Shown in pieces: positions 1 through 9,112 of a stretch of DNA of 33,242 bases; the first letter of the stretch is position 1; each line of letters opens with the position of its first letter. The stretch covers positions 1 through 33,242 of the forward strand of contig JAKBNS010000123.1 of NCBI GenBank assembly GCA_021830925.1. Reading direction: 5' to 3'. This DNA comes from Pseudomonadota bacterium (GTDB taxonomy: Bacteria; Pseudomonadota; Gammaproteobacteria; Burkholderiales; Burkholderiaceae_C). The translations under genes were made by a program, and so were the position numbers. Under the pieces are notes generated by a model. The model was not told where the DNA came from, did no database searches, and saw nothing but the letters and a program-made list of their open reading frames with translations.

Positions 1-495
1 CGATCTGAGCTCATGCTGGCGCTGGGTGGCGGACATCTCGCCGTGCACCGACTGCAATTGCAGGGTCTTGCCCAACTCGCCCAGCAGCACGCCGAGCTTG
101 TCCGGATCGGCCGTGCGCAAGGTCAGCACGGCGCTGACGGTCCAGCCGTCCTGGCGCACCGTACCGCCGACATCGCGGAACCTGGGCTGGGTGGACACCT
201 CGCCGGTGCTGGCCTGCACGCCCTGCACTGCCCGCGCGCTGCGCAGCGCGGCGTCCAGGCGTTGCGCCACGTCGGCGTTCAGTGCCGCCAGGTCGTCGCC
301 CTGCGCGACCGCCGCCAGGCTGGCCACGCTGCGGTCCGGCACCACCTCGGCGCTGGCCTGCGCCTGCAGGCGCAGCAGGCCCGCGGGCGCCGGCTGCTCG
401 GCCCATGCCGGGCCTGCCAGCGCGCCCAGCGCCAGCGCGCAGCACATGGCGCCTCGACGCAGGAAAAGGGGTACGGCGGGCGAGCGCTGCGGCAT
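1..495 (-). CDS. SIMPL (DUF541, YggE-like) domain exported protein, 3' end cut by the window
   Basis: The frame opens at an ATG (complement 493-495) behind a clear AAGGAG ribosome site about 6 nt upstream, and runs off the left edge after 165 codons, so the C-terminus is missing. The first ~34 residues look like a Sec signal peptide: basic start, an Ala/Leu stretch, and a likely cut after GPAWA. The rest (LLRLQAQASAEVVPDRS, then a helix with LNADVAQRLDAAL, then a strand region with VSAVLTLRTADPDKLGVLL) matches the SIMPL/DUF541 fold of E. coli YggE. Proteins of that family are periplasmic, form oligomeric assemblies and have been linked to oxidative stress tolerance; the exact activity is not settled. 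It is divergent from the Do-type protease gene, so both may relate to envelope stress, but that is inference. Family call fairly sure, function not. Confidence 0.8.
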   Translation of the reverse strand, partial: MPQRSPAVPLFLRRGAMCCALALGALAGPAWAEQPAPAGLLRLQAQASAEVVPDRSVASLAAVAQGDDLAALNADVAQRLDAALRSARAVQGVQASTGEVSTQPRFRDVGGTVRQDGWTVSAVLTLRTADPDKLGVLLGELGKTLQLQSVHGEMSATQRQHELRS

Positions 496-515
496 CGTGA
501 ACTCCTTGGCGAAAG

Positions 516-549
516 GGGATGGACCCGGGATGGGATGGACCTGGGATGG
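516..549. repeat. Two tandem copies of a 16-bp unit upstream of the SIMPL gene
   Basis: Positions 516-531 and 532-547 are consecutive 16-mers of the form GGGATGGACCYGGGAT that differ at one base, followed by a further GG. They lie about 20-50 bp upstream of the SIMPL-protein start on the non-coding side, in the 286-bp divergent gap before the protease gene. I see no convincing sigma70 or sigmaE promoter in this gap. The repeat could be a replication-slippage product or paired regulator sites; the sequence alone does not decide. Confidence 0.6.
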
Positions 550-781
550 TGAGCGCAAGGACCTTGGACACGCGCAGGGCACGCCATCGCGCGCACCGCG
601 ATGCCCCAAACCCTACGCCCGGCAACGCCAATGCTTCAAGCCTTCACCCAGACTCCGTGGGGTCGTGCACCGCGAAGCCGCGCAGGCGGCAGCACCTTAA
701 GCCCCCCCTAAGCACCGCGGTGCAACATGGGAACCTGCCGAATCAAATTCCCCTGGATTGCACATCAGGAGCTACGCCATC

Positions 782-2260
782 ATGAAAAACACCCGATTCC
801 TCGCCGCGATCGCGGCCTCGGCCGCCATCGCGCTGGGCGGTCTCGCGCTGTGGCAGGTCAGCTACGCGGGCAATCCTCCGCCCGTGAAACTGGACCACAA
901 GAGCCTTCCGCTGTTCAACAACCCTCCGGCCGCGGTCGGCCAGACGGCGGCGGTCGGCGGCCCGAATTTCTCGTCCATCGTCAAGCGCTTCGGTCCCACG
1001 GTGGTACACATCAATGTGCGCGGCGAGACCACCACCACCGGCGGTCCGGACATGTCGCAGGTCCCTCCGCAACTGCGCAACTCGCCCTTCTTCCAGTTCT
1101 TCCAGCAGTTCCAGAACCAGGGCCCGCGCGAGGTTCCGACCGAGGGCCTGGGCTCGGGCTTCATCATCAGCTCCGACGGCCTGGTGCTGACCAACGCGCA
1201 CGTGGTCAAGGGCGCCAAGTCGGTCACCGTCACGCTGACCGACCAGCGCAGCTACAAGGCCAAGGTGCTGGGCACCGACGCGAAGACCGACATCGCCGTG
1301 CTGAAGATCGCGGCCACCGGGCTGCCCACGGTGCGCATCGGCGATCCGTCCAAGCTCGAGCCGGGTGACTGGGTGCTGGCCATCGGCTCGCCCTACGGCT
1401 TCTACAACACCGTCACCGCGGGCATCGTCAGCGCCAAGAGCCGCGCGCTGCCCGACGACAGCATGGTGCCCTTCATCCAGACCGACGTCGCGGTCAACCC
1501 CGGCAACTCGGGCGGCCCGCTGTTCGACACCCAGGGCGAGGTGGTCGGCATCAACTCGCAGATCTTCACCCAGACCGGCGCCTTCGAAGGCCTTTCCTTC
1601 GCCATTCCGATCAACGTGGCCGAAGCGGTGGCGCGTCAGATCATCGAACACGGCCAGGTGCAGCACGGCAAGCTGGGCATCGCGGTGCAGACCGTCACGC
1701 AGCAGCTGGCCAACTCCTTCGGCCTGCAGAACCCGCGCGGCGCGCTGGTGGCGCAGGTCAGCGACGGCAGCGCGGCGGCCAAGGCCGGGCTGAAGGCCGG
1801 CGACATCATTCTCAGCGTCAACGGCCAACCGGTGAACGATTCGACGGATCTGCCGATGATGATCGGCATGATGCAGCCGGGGCAGAAGGTCAAGCTGGGA
1901 GTGTGGAGCAATCATCGCCAGACCACGCTGGACGCCACGCTGGGCAGCTTCAGCGAGGGCTCCCTGGTGGCCGACGCCGGCAGCACCGCCAGCGGTCATG
2001 GCCTGGGTCTGCAGGTGCGCCCGCTGAACCCCGCGGAGCAGTCGCAGGCACAGGTGCACAGCGGGCTGCTGGTGCAAGGCGTGTCCGGCCCGGCCGAGCA
2101 GGCCGGAGTGCAACCCGGCGACATCCTGCTGGCCATCGATGGCAAGGCGGTGAGCAGCGTGGCGCAGGTGCGCTCGATCCTCAAGTCCGCCGGCAACACC
2201 GTGGCGCTGCTGATCCAGCGCGGCCACGCCCGCATCTTCGTGCCGGTGGACCTGGGTTGA
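782..2260 (+). CDS. Do-family periplasmic serine endoprotease (DegP/DegQ/MucD type)
   Basis: This is a 492-residue trypsin-like protease of the HtrA family, which degrades or chaperones misfolded envelope proteins. I start at the ATG at 782 because AGGAG lies ~10 nt upstream and the N-terminus then reads as a signal peptide (residues 1-30, hydrophobic core AAIAASAAIALGGLAL). The catalytic triad is visible: His140 in LTNAHVV, Asp170 in KTDIAVLKI and Ser243 in PGNSGGPL. A Gln/Phe-rich loop (SPFFQFFQQFQNQ) precedes the protease core, as in DegP/DegQ LA loops. Two PDZ domains follow at about 280-370 (KLGIAVQTV) and 390-490 (GLGLQVRPL). The length is normal for DegQ/MucD. It stands alone, ending in a strong terminator (2383-2413). 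I cannot tell DegP from DegQ or MucD by sequence alone. Confidence 0.95.
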   Translation: MKNTRFLAAIAASAAIALGGLALWQVSYAGNPPPVKLDHKSLPLFNNPPAAVGQTAAVGGPNFSSIVKRFGPTVVHINVRGETTTTGGPDMSQVPPQLRNSPFFQFFQQFQNQGPREVPTEGLGSGFIISSDGLVLTNAHVVKGAKSVTVTLTDQRSYKAKVLGTDAKTDIAVLKIAATGLPTVRIGDPSKLEPGDWVLAIGSPYGFYNTVTAGIVSAKSRALPDDSMVPFIQTDVAVNPGNSGGPLFDTQGEVVGINSQIFTQTGAFEGLSFAIPINVAEAVARQIIEHGQVQHGKLGIAVQTVTQQLANSFGLQNPRGALVAQVSDGSAAAKAGLKAGDIILSVNGQPVNDSTDLPMMIGMMQPGQKVKLGVWSNHRQTTLDATLGSFSEGSLVADAGSTASGHGLGLQVRPLNPAEQSQAQVHSGLLVQGVSGPAEQAGVQPGDILLAIDGKAVSSVAQVRSILKSAGNTVALLIQRGHARIFVPVDLG

Positions 2261-2302
2261 ACCTGGTCCACCAGCGCACCCCCGCCTCGGCGGGACCCAA
2301 AC

Positions 2303-2331
2303 CCCGGCCGGCGCCGCAAGCGCCGGTCGGG
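2303..2331 (+). other. GC-rich hairpin downstream of the Do protease gene
   Basis: A 12-bp stem (2303-2314 with 2320-2331, one G-T pair) encloses a CGCAA loop 42 bp after the protease stop codon. No T-run follows, so on its own it is not an intrinsic terminator. It may protect the mRNA 3' end or act together with the stronger hairpin 50 bp further on. Confidence 0.5.
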
Positions 2332-2382
2332 ACTCTCTGACCGGGTGGCTCCGGCCAGGGCTCAAGCGAGCGGCAAGCGATT

Positions 2383-2413
2383 GCGGCGGGGCGCGTCCCC
2401 GCCGCTTTTTTTT
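2383..2413 (+). terminator. Rho-independent terminator after the Do protease gene
   Basis: A perfect 9-bp GC stem (GCGGCGGGG at 2383-2391 with CCCCGCCGC at 2397-2405), a 5-nt loop and a run of eight T (2406-2413) form a textbook intrinsic terminator. It ends the protease transcript just before the acetyltransferase gene, so that gene probably has its own promoter. Confidence 0.92.
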
Positions 2414-2429
2414 GGGCGCGCGCACTACC

Positions 2430-3041
2430 ATGGAGCCTCGTCCCAGCCCACCGGATGCTCGCGTGCCCGTACTCGAATTCGACCCCGCCACGCGCCGCAT
2501 GCGCACCCAGCGCATGCTGCTGCGCCCGCTGGGGCTCACCGACGCGGCGGGACTGCTGGGCATCTACAGCCAGCCCGAGGTGACTCGCTACTACGAGCTG
2601 GATACGCTGGCCGATCTGCAGCAGGCCCAGCGCGTGCTGGATTTTTTCCTCAAGCACCACGACCGCTTCGCCATGCTCGAGCCGGACAGCCTTCGCATGA
2701 TCGGGACCTGCGGGTTGTTCTTCCGGGACAAGACCACCAACATGGCCTCCTTCGGCTACGACATGGCCAGCCAGTACTGGGGGCGAGGCCTGATGCGCGA
2801 GGCCGCCGGCGCGGTGCTGGCCTACGGCTTCGCCACCATGGACCTCAACCGGGTGAACGCGTTGACGGCGCTGGACAACCAGGCCTCGGTCAAGGTGCTG
2901 CAGGCGCTGGGTTTCGAACAGGAGGCGGTGCTGCGCCAGTTCGCCTTCTGGAAGGGCTCCTACCGCGACATGCGCATGTTCGCACTGCTGCGCGAGCAAC
3001 TCGGCGACGGCCCGATCGCAAGGGCGATGAGCGCGTTCTGA
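2430..3041 (+). CDS. GNAT-family N-acetyltransferase (RimJ/RimL-like)
   Basis: The 203-residue product fits the GNAT fold that moves an acetyl group from acetyl-CoA to an amine, often a protein N-terminus or a small molecule. The opening TQRMLLRPLGLTDAAGLLGIYSQPEV is typical of the RimJ/RimL (Acetyltransf_3) subgroup. The acetyl-CoA loop is seen as QYWGRGLMREAAGAVL, followed by NRVNALTALDNQASVKVLQALGF, the usual 'bound to a neighbour' region. I start at the ATG at 2430; a longer TTG start at 2412 would sit inside the upstream terminator T-run, and a GTG at 2464 is also possible. No clear ribosome site helps decide. The substrate is unknown. It is not obviously co-transcribed with its neighbours. 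Confidence 0.85.
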   Translation: MEPRPSPPDARVPVLEFDPATRRMRTQRMLLRPLGLTDAAGLLGIYSQPEVTRYYELDTLADLQQAQRVLDFFLKHHDRFAMLEPDSLRMIGTCGLFFRDKTTNMASFGYDMASQYWGRGLMREAAGAVLAYGFATMDLNRVNALTALDNQASVKVLQALGFEQEAVLRQFAFWKGSYRDMRMFALLREQLGDGPIARAMSAF

Positions 3042-3051
3042 TCATGCCCCG

Positions 3052-3072
3052 GGGCCGGGGCGCGCCCGGCCC
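3052..3072 (+). other. GC hairpin after the acetyltransferase gene
   Basis: GGGCCGGG (3052-3059) pairs with CCCGGCCC (3065-3072) around a 5-nt loop, starting 11 nt after the stop codon. There is no T-run. It may act as a weak or Rho-assisted end for the acetyltransferase transcript. Confidence 0.45.
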
Positions 3073-3090
3073 ACCGACGCCGGCAGGCTG

Positions 3091-3096
3091 CTAAAG
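3091..3096 (+). promoter_or_regulatory. Possible -10 box (TAAAGT) upstream of ettA
   Basis: The sequence TGCTAAAGTGC in the gap before ettA contains a TAAAGT hexamer about 75 nt upstream of the ATG, the sort of -10 box often seen in high-GC Burkholderiales. No good -35 box is visible at the right spacing, so this is a weak call. Confidence 0.3.
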
Positions 3097-3170
3097 TGCC
3101 CGCATGGTGGCCTGCCCCGCGCGGCGCGGCCCGACTCCTTCCCCTTTTTCGTTTTTCCGCACCTCCGTCC

Positions 3171-4835
<1,665 letters not shown>

Positions 4836-4840
4836 ACGTC

Positions 4841-5236
4841 ATGAACCCGGCGGGCACGTGCGCGGCGCCGGCCGGCGACTGGATCGTCGCCTGCCTGTGC
4901 GCGCAGTGGTGCGGCATCTGCCGCGGCTGGCGCGACGCCTACCGCGAGCTGGCGCAGCAGTCGGCGGACCTGCTGCCGGCCTCGCGCTGGCTGTGGGTGG
5001 ACGTGGAGTCGCAGGCCGATGCGCTGGGCGACTTCGAGCCGGAGAACTTTCCCGTGCTGGCCGTGCAGCAAGGCGCGCGCCTGTTGTACTGCGCCGCGCT
5101 GCCCCAGCAGGCCGGCAACTGGCGCCGCATGGTGCAGTCGCTGGGCGCGCTCGACGACGAGCAGGCGCGGCGCTGGGCGCAGCAGTTGCAGGCGCTGGGC
5201 CTGGACCTGCGGCGGCTGCGCGACGAGACGGACTGA
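4841..5236 (+). CDS. Thioredoxin-fold protein with a CGIC active site
   Basis: This 131-residue protein starts 5 nt after ettA. It carries WCGIC (Cys24 and Cys27) after a short strand (DWIVACLCAQ), then a helix, a strand (WLWVDVES) and the cis-Pro element NFPVLAVQQGARLLY, which is the thioredoxin order. The dipeptide between the cysteines is Gly-Ile, not the Gly-Pro of thioredoxin, which in this fold usually shifts the redox potential. There is no signal peptide, so it is probably cytoplasmic. An extra Cys sits two positions before the active-site block (CLC). The role and partners are unknown. It may be a disulfide reductase or a redox sensor; linkage to EttA is positional only. Confidence 0.85.
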   Translation: MNPAGTCAAPAGDWIVACLCAQWCGICRGWRDAYRELAQQSADLLPASRWLWVDVESQADALGDFEPENFPVLAVQQGARLLYCAALPQQAGNWRRMVQSLGALDDEQARRWAQQLQALGLDLRRLRDETD

Positions 5237-5246
5237 CGGCGAGGCC

Positions 5247-5277
5247 GGCCCGGCGCAAGCGCGCGACGGGCCGGGCC
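5247..5277. other. GC hairpin between convergent genes
   Basis: GGCCCGGC (5247-5254) and GCCGGGCC (5270-5277) form an 8-bp inverted repeat in the 42-bp gap between the thioredoxin-fold gene and yggS, which converge here. No T-run is present on either side. It may serve as a shared transcription end, but support is only structural. Confidence 0.4.
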
Positions 5278-5278
5278 C

Positions 5279-6004
5279 TCAGCGCCCCGCCCGCGCGGGA
5301 CGCTCGCCGAACAGCGCGCTGCCCACGCGCACGATGGTGGCGCCCTCGAGCACCGCGGCCTCCAGGTCGGCGCTCATGCCCATGGACAGGGTGTCCAGGC
5401 TCAGCCCCAGTCGCGCGGCCAGCTCGTCGCGCAGCTCGCGCAGGCGCGCGAAGGGCGCGCGTTGCGCGGCCGCGTCGGTCGCGGGCGCCGGAATGCACAT
5501 CAGCCCGCGCAGACGAAGCCCGGGCAGGCGTGCGACCTCGCGGGCCAGCCCGGGGAGGTCCCCAGGGCCCACCCCGCTCTTGCTCGCCTCGCCGCTGACG
5601 TTGACCTGCAGGCACACCTGCAACGGTGCGGGCGCGCCGTGCTCGCCGGCCGGCGGGCGCTGCGCCGACAGGCGCCGCGCCACCGAGAGTCGATCGATGC
5701 CGTGCACCCAGTCGAAGCCGGCGGCCACGTCGCGGGTCTTGTTGCTCTGCAGCGGTCCGATGAAATGCCAGCACAGCGCCGGCCATTCGGCGCGCAGCGC
5801 GTCGATCTTGGCCACGCCTTCCTGCACGTAGTTCTCGCCGAACTCGGTCTGGCCGCAGCGCGCCATCGCCGCCACGGCCTCGGCGCTGAAAGTCTTGGAC
5901 ACCGCGAGCAGGCGCACCTCGGCGGGGTCACGCCCGGCCGCGCGCGCGGCCCCTTCGATGCGCAGGCGCACCTGGCGCAGCCGGGCGGCGGGGCCGTCGG
6001 CCAT
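5279..6004 (-). CDS. yggS: YggS family pyridoxal-phosphate homeostasis protein
   Basis: The 241-residue protein belongs to the YggS/PLPHP (PROSC) family, single-domain TIM-barrel proteins that bind PLP and keep vitamin B6 and branched amino acid pools in balance, with no known catalysis. Seen here are the PLP lysine Lys37 in LLAVSKTF, then TEFGENYVQEGVAKI, WHFIGPLQSNKTRDVA, LQVNVSGEASKSGV, LRLRGLMCIP and the closing SMGMSADLEAAVLEGATIVRVGSALFG, all family hallmarks. The ATG at 6004 is chosen because residues upstream are not conserved-looking. It is divergent from pilT with a 175-bp gap; this yggS/pilT pairing is common in proteobacteria. No regulatory site is clear. Confidence 0.95.
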   Translation of the reverse strand: MADGPAARLRQVRLRIEGAARAAGRDPAEVRLLAVSKTFSAEAVAAMARCGQTEFGENYVQEGVAKIDALRAEWPALCWHFIGPLQSNKTRDVAAGFDWVHGIDRLSVARRLSAQRPPAGEHGAPAPLQVCLQVNVSGEASKSGVGPGDLPGLAREVARLPGLRLRGLMCIPAPATDAAAQRAPFARLRELRDELAARLGLSLDTLSMGMSADLEAAVLEGATIVRVGSALFGERPARAGR

Positions 6005-6179
6005 GTCGTCACGATCTGGAATCACGGACAAAATCTGCGAATGCCCGGCCTGCGAACCGGCCGGGACGTATGGACGAAACAACAAGCCTCGGGCATGCTT
6101 GGGACAAAAAGCGGCGGCCCGACGCCCTGCCCTTACTATAGAGTGTGTTTCGGCTCGCCAGATAATCAGGGGGATTGCA

Positions 6180-7223
6180 GTGGATATCACGCAATTGTTG
6201 GCGTTCAGCGTGAAGAACAACGCATCGGATCTTCACCTGTCGGCCGGACTGCCGCCGATGATCCGGGTGCACGGAGACGTGCGCAGGATCAACGTGGAGC
6301 CGCTGGACCACAAGATGGTGCATGCGATGGTCTATGACATCATGAGCGATGTCCAGCGCAAGCACTACGAGGAATATTTCGAGGTCGATTTCTCCTTCGA
6401 GATCAACGGCCTGGCGCGCTTCCGCGTGAATGCCTTCAACCAGCAGCGCGGCGCCAGCGCGGTGTTCCGCACCATCCCGAGCAAGATCCTCTCGCTGGAC
6501 GACCTCAACGCCCCGAAGATCTTCGGCGATCTGGCGCTCAAGCCACGCGGGCTGGTGCTCGTGACCGGACCGACCGGCTCCGGCAAGTCGACCACGCTGG
6601 CGGCGATGGTCAACCACCTGAACGAGAACGAATACGGCCACATCCTCACCATCGAGGATCCGATCGAGTTCGTGCACGAATCCAAGAAGTGCCTGATCAA
6701 CCAGCGCGAGGTCGGGCCGCACACCCTGAGCTTCTCGAACGCGCTGCGTTCGGCGCTGCGCGAGGATCCGGACTCGATCCTGGTGGGCGAGATGCGCGAC
6801 CTGGAGACCATCCGCCTGGCGCTGACCGCCTCCGAGACCGGGCACCTGGTGTTCGCCACCCTGCACACCTCGTCGGCGCCGAAGACCATCGATCGCATCA
6901 TCGACGTGTTCCCCGCCGCCGAGAAGGACATGGTGCGGGCCATGTTGTCCGAGGCCCTGATCGCGGTGGTCTCGCAGACCCTGTGCAAGCTCAAGGACGG
7001 CAGCGGGCGCGTGGCGGCGCACGAGATCATGATCGGCACCCCGGCGATCCGCAACCTGATTCGCGAGAACAAGGTCGCGCAGATGTACTCGATGATCCAG
7101 ACCAGCCAGGCGCACGGCATGCAGACCCTGGACCAGAACCTGTCCGACCTGGTGCGCCGCAGCCTGATCTCGCCGGCCGAGGCGCGCAGCAAGGCCAAGC
7201 AACCGGAGAATTTCCCCGGCTGA
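6180..7223 (+). CDS. pilT: Type IV pilus twitching motility ATPase PilT
   Basis: PilT is the hexameric ATPase at the inner-membrane pilus machine that drives pilus retraction. The 347-residue product has normal length. Visible are Walker A GPTGSGKST (130-138), the Asp box HILTIEDPIEFVH, Walker B with SILVGEMRD (E204 region), the His box HLVFATLHTSSA, and the retraction motif AIRNLIRE (289-296), which is specific to PilT. I start at the GTG at 6180, giving (M)DITQLLAFSVKNNASDLHLS, which is the classical N-terminus; the open frame extends further upstream but without family similarity. A TCAGGGGG stretch lies just upstream as a possible ribosome site. It heads a pilT - cNMP-binding protein - pilU cluster. 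Confidence 0.96.
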   Translation: MDITQLLAFSVKNNASDLHLSAGLPPMIRVHGDVRRINVEPLDHKMVHAMVYDIMSDVQRKHYEEYFEVDFSFEINGLARFRVNAFNQQRGASAVFRTIPSKILSLDDLNAPKIFGDLALKPRGLVLVTGPTGSGKSTTLAAMVNHLNENEYGHILTIEDPIEFVHESKKCLINQREVGPHTLSFSNALRSALREDPDSILVGEMRDLETIRLALTASETGHLVFATLHTSSAPKTIDRIIDVFPAAEKDMVRAMLSEALIAVVSQTLCKLKDGSGRVAAHEIMIGTPAIRNLIRENKVAQMYSMIQTSQAHGMQTLDQNLSDLVRRSLISPAEARSKAKQPENFPG

Positions 7224-7284
7224 GCCGCGCGCTGCCTGTTGCGGCACCCCATCACCGATGCCTCCCCAGCCCTGCTCGGATGCC

Positions 7285-7929
7285 ATGAAAAAAGTCCTGG
7301 GTTTTCTGCGAACCGGACGCCCCGGCGGCGACGCCGAGGCCGAGCGCGAGGGTTTTCCCGAATCGCAGTTCTTCTCCACCGGTTTTCACGAAGCCTCGGC
7401 CAGCCCGGGCGGCGTGCTGGGCTGGGACGAACGAGCGCGCGCGCTGGGCGCGCGGCGCCTGCCGCATGAACCCGGCGCGCGACGCCTGCGCGAACTGTGG
7501 ACCCAGGACCGGTTCATGACCGGCCTGTCGGGCGCCGAACTCGATAAATGCGCCCGGCACTTCGCGTTCTGGGCAGTGGATGCCGACCGCGACATCATCG
7601 AGCAGAACGAACACGGAAGTTTCATGTTCATCGTGCTGCACGGCGTCGTCGCGGTGGATCGCCAGCAACCCTGGGGCGAGCGCGTGCGCCTGACCGAGTC
7701 ACGCGCCGGCAGCGTGCTGGGCGAGATGTCGCTGCTCGACGCCGGCCCGCGCGCGTCCTACTGCACCACCCTGCGCCCGTCGGAGATCGCGGTGCTGGAG
7801 GCGCGCATGCTCGATGATCTCATCGAGCGCGATCCCGCCTCGGCGGTGCGCATCGTCGGCTCGCTGGCGCGGCGGCTGTCGCTGCGCCTGCGCAAGCTCG
7901 GTGCCCCGACGGTGGGCACCTCGGCGTGA
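7285..7929 (+). CDS. Cyclic nucleotide-binding domain protein between pilT and pilU
   Basis: The 214-residue product is built around one CRP-like cNMP-binding domain at about residues 70-205. The phosphate-binding cassette is recognisable as GEMSLLDAGPRAS with the conserved Glu and Arg that contact the cyclic nucleotide, preceded by FIVLHGVVAVDR and followed by a C-terminal helix with RIVGSLARRLSLRLRKL. There is no DNA-binding domain, so it is not a CRP/FNR transcription factor. The Arg/Ala-rich N-terminal 70 residues are of unknown fold. I prefer the ATG at 7285 (MKKVLGFL); an ATG at 7258 would add nine residues. It sits 61 nt after pilT and 22 nt before pilU, so it probably couples a nucleotide signal to pilus retraction. 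That role is inference. Confidence 0.85.
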   Translation: MKKVLGFLRTGRPGGDAEAEREGFPESQFFSTGFHEASASPGGVLGWDERARALGARRLPHEPGARRLRELWTQDRFMTGLSGAELDKCARHFAFWAVDADRDIIEQNEHGSFMFIVLHGVVAVDRQQPWGERVRLTESRAGSVLGEMSLLDAGPRASYCTTLRPSEIAVLEARMLDDLIERDPASAVRIVGSLARRLSLRLRKLGAPTVGTSA

Positions 7930-7951
7930 AACGGATCCGGGGAGCTCGTTC

Positions 7952-9085
7952 ATGGAACGCGATCAGGCATCGAAATTCGTCCAGGACCTGTTGCGCAGCC
8001 TGCTGCAACGCGGCGGCTCCGACCTGTTCCTGACCGCCGACTTCCCGCCGGCGATGAAAATCGACGGCGAGGTCCACCGCGTGTCGGCTCAGTCGCTGAA
8101 CGCGCAGCACACGCAGGCCCTGGCGCGAGCCTTGATGAGCGAGCGCCAGGCGGCCGAGTTCGAGCGCAGCAAGGAGTGCAATTTCGCCATCGCGCCGCCG
8201 GGCATCGGGCGCTTCCGGGTGAACGCCTTCGTGCAGCAAGGGCGCATCGGGCTGGTGCTGCGGGTGATTCCCCAGGAACTTCCGACCATCGAGGCGCTGG
8301 GCCTGCCGCGGGTGCTCGAGGGACTGGCCATGAGCAAGCGCGGACTGATGGTGCTGGTGGGGGCCACGGGCAGCGGCAAGAGCACGTCCATGGCGGCGCT
8401 GCTGGACTGGCGCAACGAGCACAGCCGCGGCCACATCGTCACCATCGAGGACCCGATCGAGTTCGTGCACGCGCACAAGAACTGCATCGTCACCCAGCGC
8501 GAGGTCGGGCTCGACACCGAGAGCTGGGAGGCGGCGCTGAAGAACAGCATGCGCCAGGCCCCGGACGTGATCCTGATGGGCGAGGTCCGCGACCGCGAGA
8601 GCATGGACCACGCGGTGGCCTTCGCCGAGACCGGACACCTGGTGCTGGCCACGCTGCACGCCAACAGCGCCAACCAGGCGCTGGATCGCATGATCAATTT
8701 CTTCCCCGAGGAACGCCGCGCCCAGCTGCTGATGGACCTGTCGTTGAACCTGCGCGCGATGATCTCGCAGCGCCTGGTGCCGCGCCAGGACGGCCGCGGA
8801 CGCGTGGCCGCGGTGGAGGTCATGATCAACTCCCCGCTGATCGCCGAGCACGTCTTCAAGGGCGAGGTCGGCGAGATCAAGGAAGTCATGCGACGCTCGC
8901 GCGAGCTGGGCATGCAGACCTTCGACCAGGCGCTGTTCGACCTCTACGAACAGGGAGTCATCGGCTACGAGGATGCACTGCGCAACGCCGATTCGGTCAA
9001 CGACCTGCGCCTGCGCATCAAGCTCGACAGCCAGCGCGACCAGGCCGACCCCGCCAGCGGCACCGAGTACCTGGCCATCGTCTGA
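7952..9085 (+). CDS. pilU: Type IV pilus retraction ATPase accessory protein PilU
   Basis: PilU is the PilT paralogue that assists retraction under load. The 377-residue product carries Walker A GATGSGKST (137-145), the Asp box HIVTIEDPIEFVHAHKN, Walker B region VILMGEVRDRESMDHAV and the His box HLVLATLHANSANQALDRMINFFPEERR, which is the PilU wording. The C-terminus has IAEHVFKGEVGEIKEVMRRSRELGMQTFDQALFDLYEQG in place of the PilT AIRNLIRE segment, separating the two paralogues. The ATG at 7952 is chosen for the GGGGAG ribosome site about 7 nt upstream. It closes the plus-strand pilus cluster and converges on the spmAB-like gene, with only 27 bp between. Confidence 0.95.
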   Translation: MERDQASKFVQDLLRSLLQRGGSDLFLTADFPPAMKIDGEVHRVSAQSLNAQHTQALARALMSERQAAEFERSKECNFAIAPPGIGRFRVNAFVQQGRIGLVLRVIPQELPTIEALGLPRVLEGLAMSKRGLMVLVGATGSGKSTSMAALLDWRNEHSRGHIVTIEDPIEFVHAHKNCIVTQREVGLDTESWEAALKNSMRQAPDVILMGEVRDRESMDHAVAFAETGHLVLATLHANSANQALDRMINFFPEERRAQLLMDLSLNLRAMISQRLVPRQDGRGRVAAVEVMINSPLIAEHVFKGEVGEIKEVMRRSRELGMQTFDQALFDLYEQGVIGYEDALRNADSVNDLRLRIKLDSQRDQADPASGTEYLAIV

Positions 9086-9112
9086 GCGGCGGGCGCCGCA
9101 AGTCGCCGCGGC

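Noticed and set aside
720-760. A sigmaE-type promoter (GGGAACC ... TCAAA) before the Do protease
   Set aside because: The two elements are only about seven bases apart instead of 15-17, so they cannot form a sigmaE promoter.
743-2563. A 606-codon minus-strand frame across the Do protease gene
   Set aside because: The opposite strand carries a complete protease with triad and PDZ domains; this frame is His/Asp/Arg-rich shadow sequence and even crosses the terminator.
6134-6166. TACTAT/TATAGA and GATAAT as pilT -10 boxes
   Set aside because: No -35 box is found at proper spacing; the last one would leave a leader of only a few bases. Not strong enough to list as a feature.
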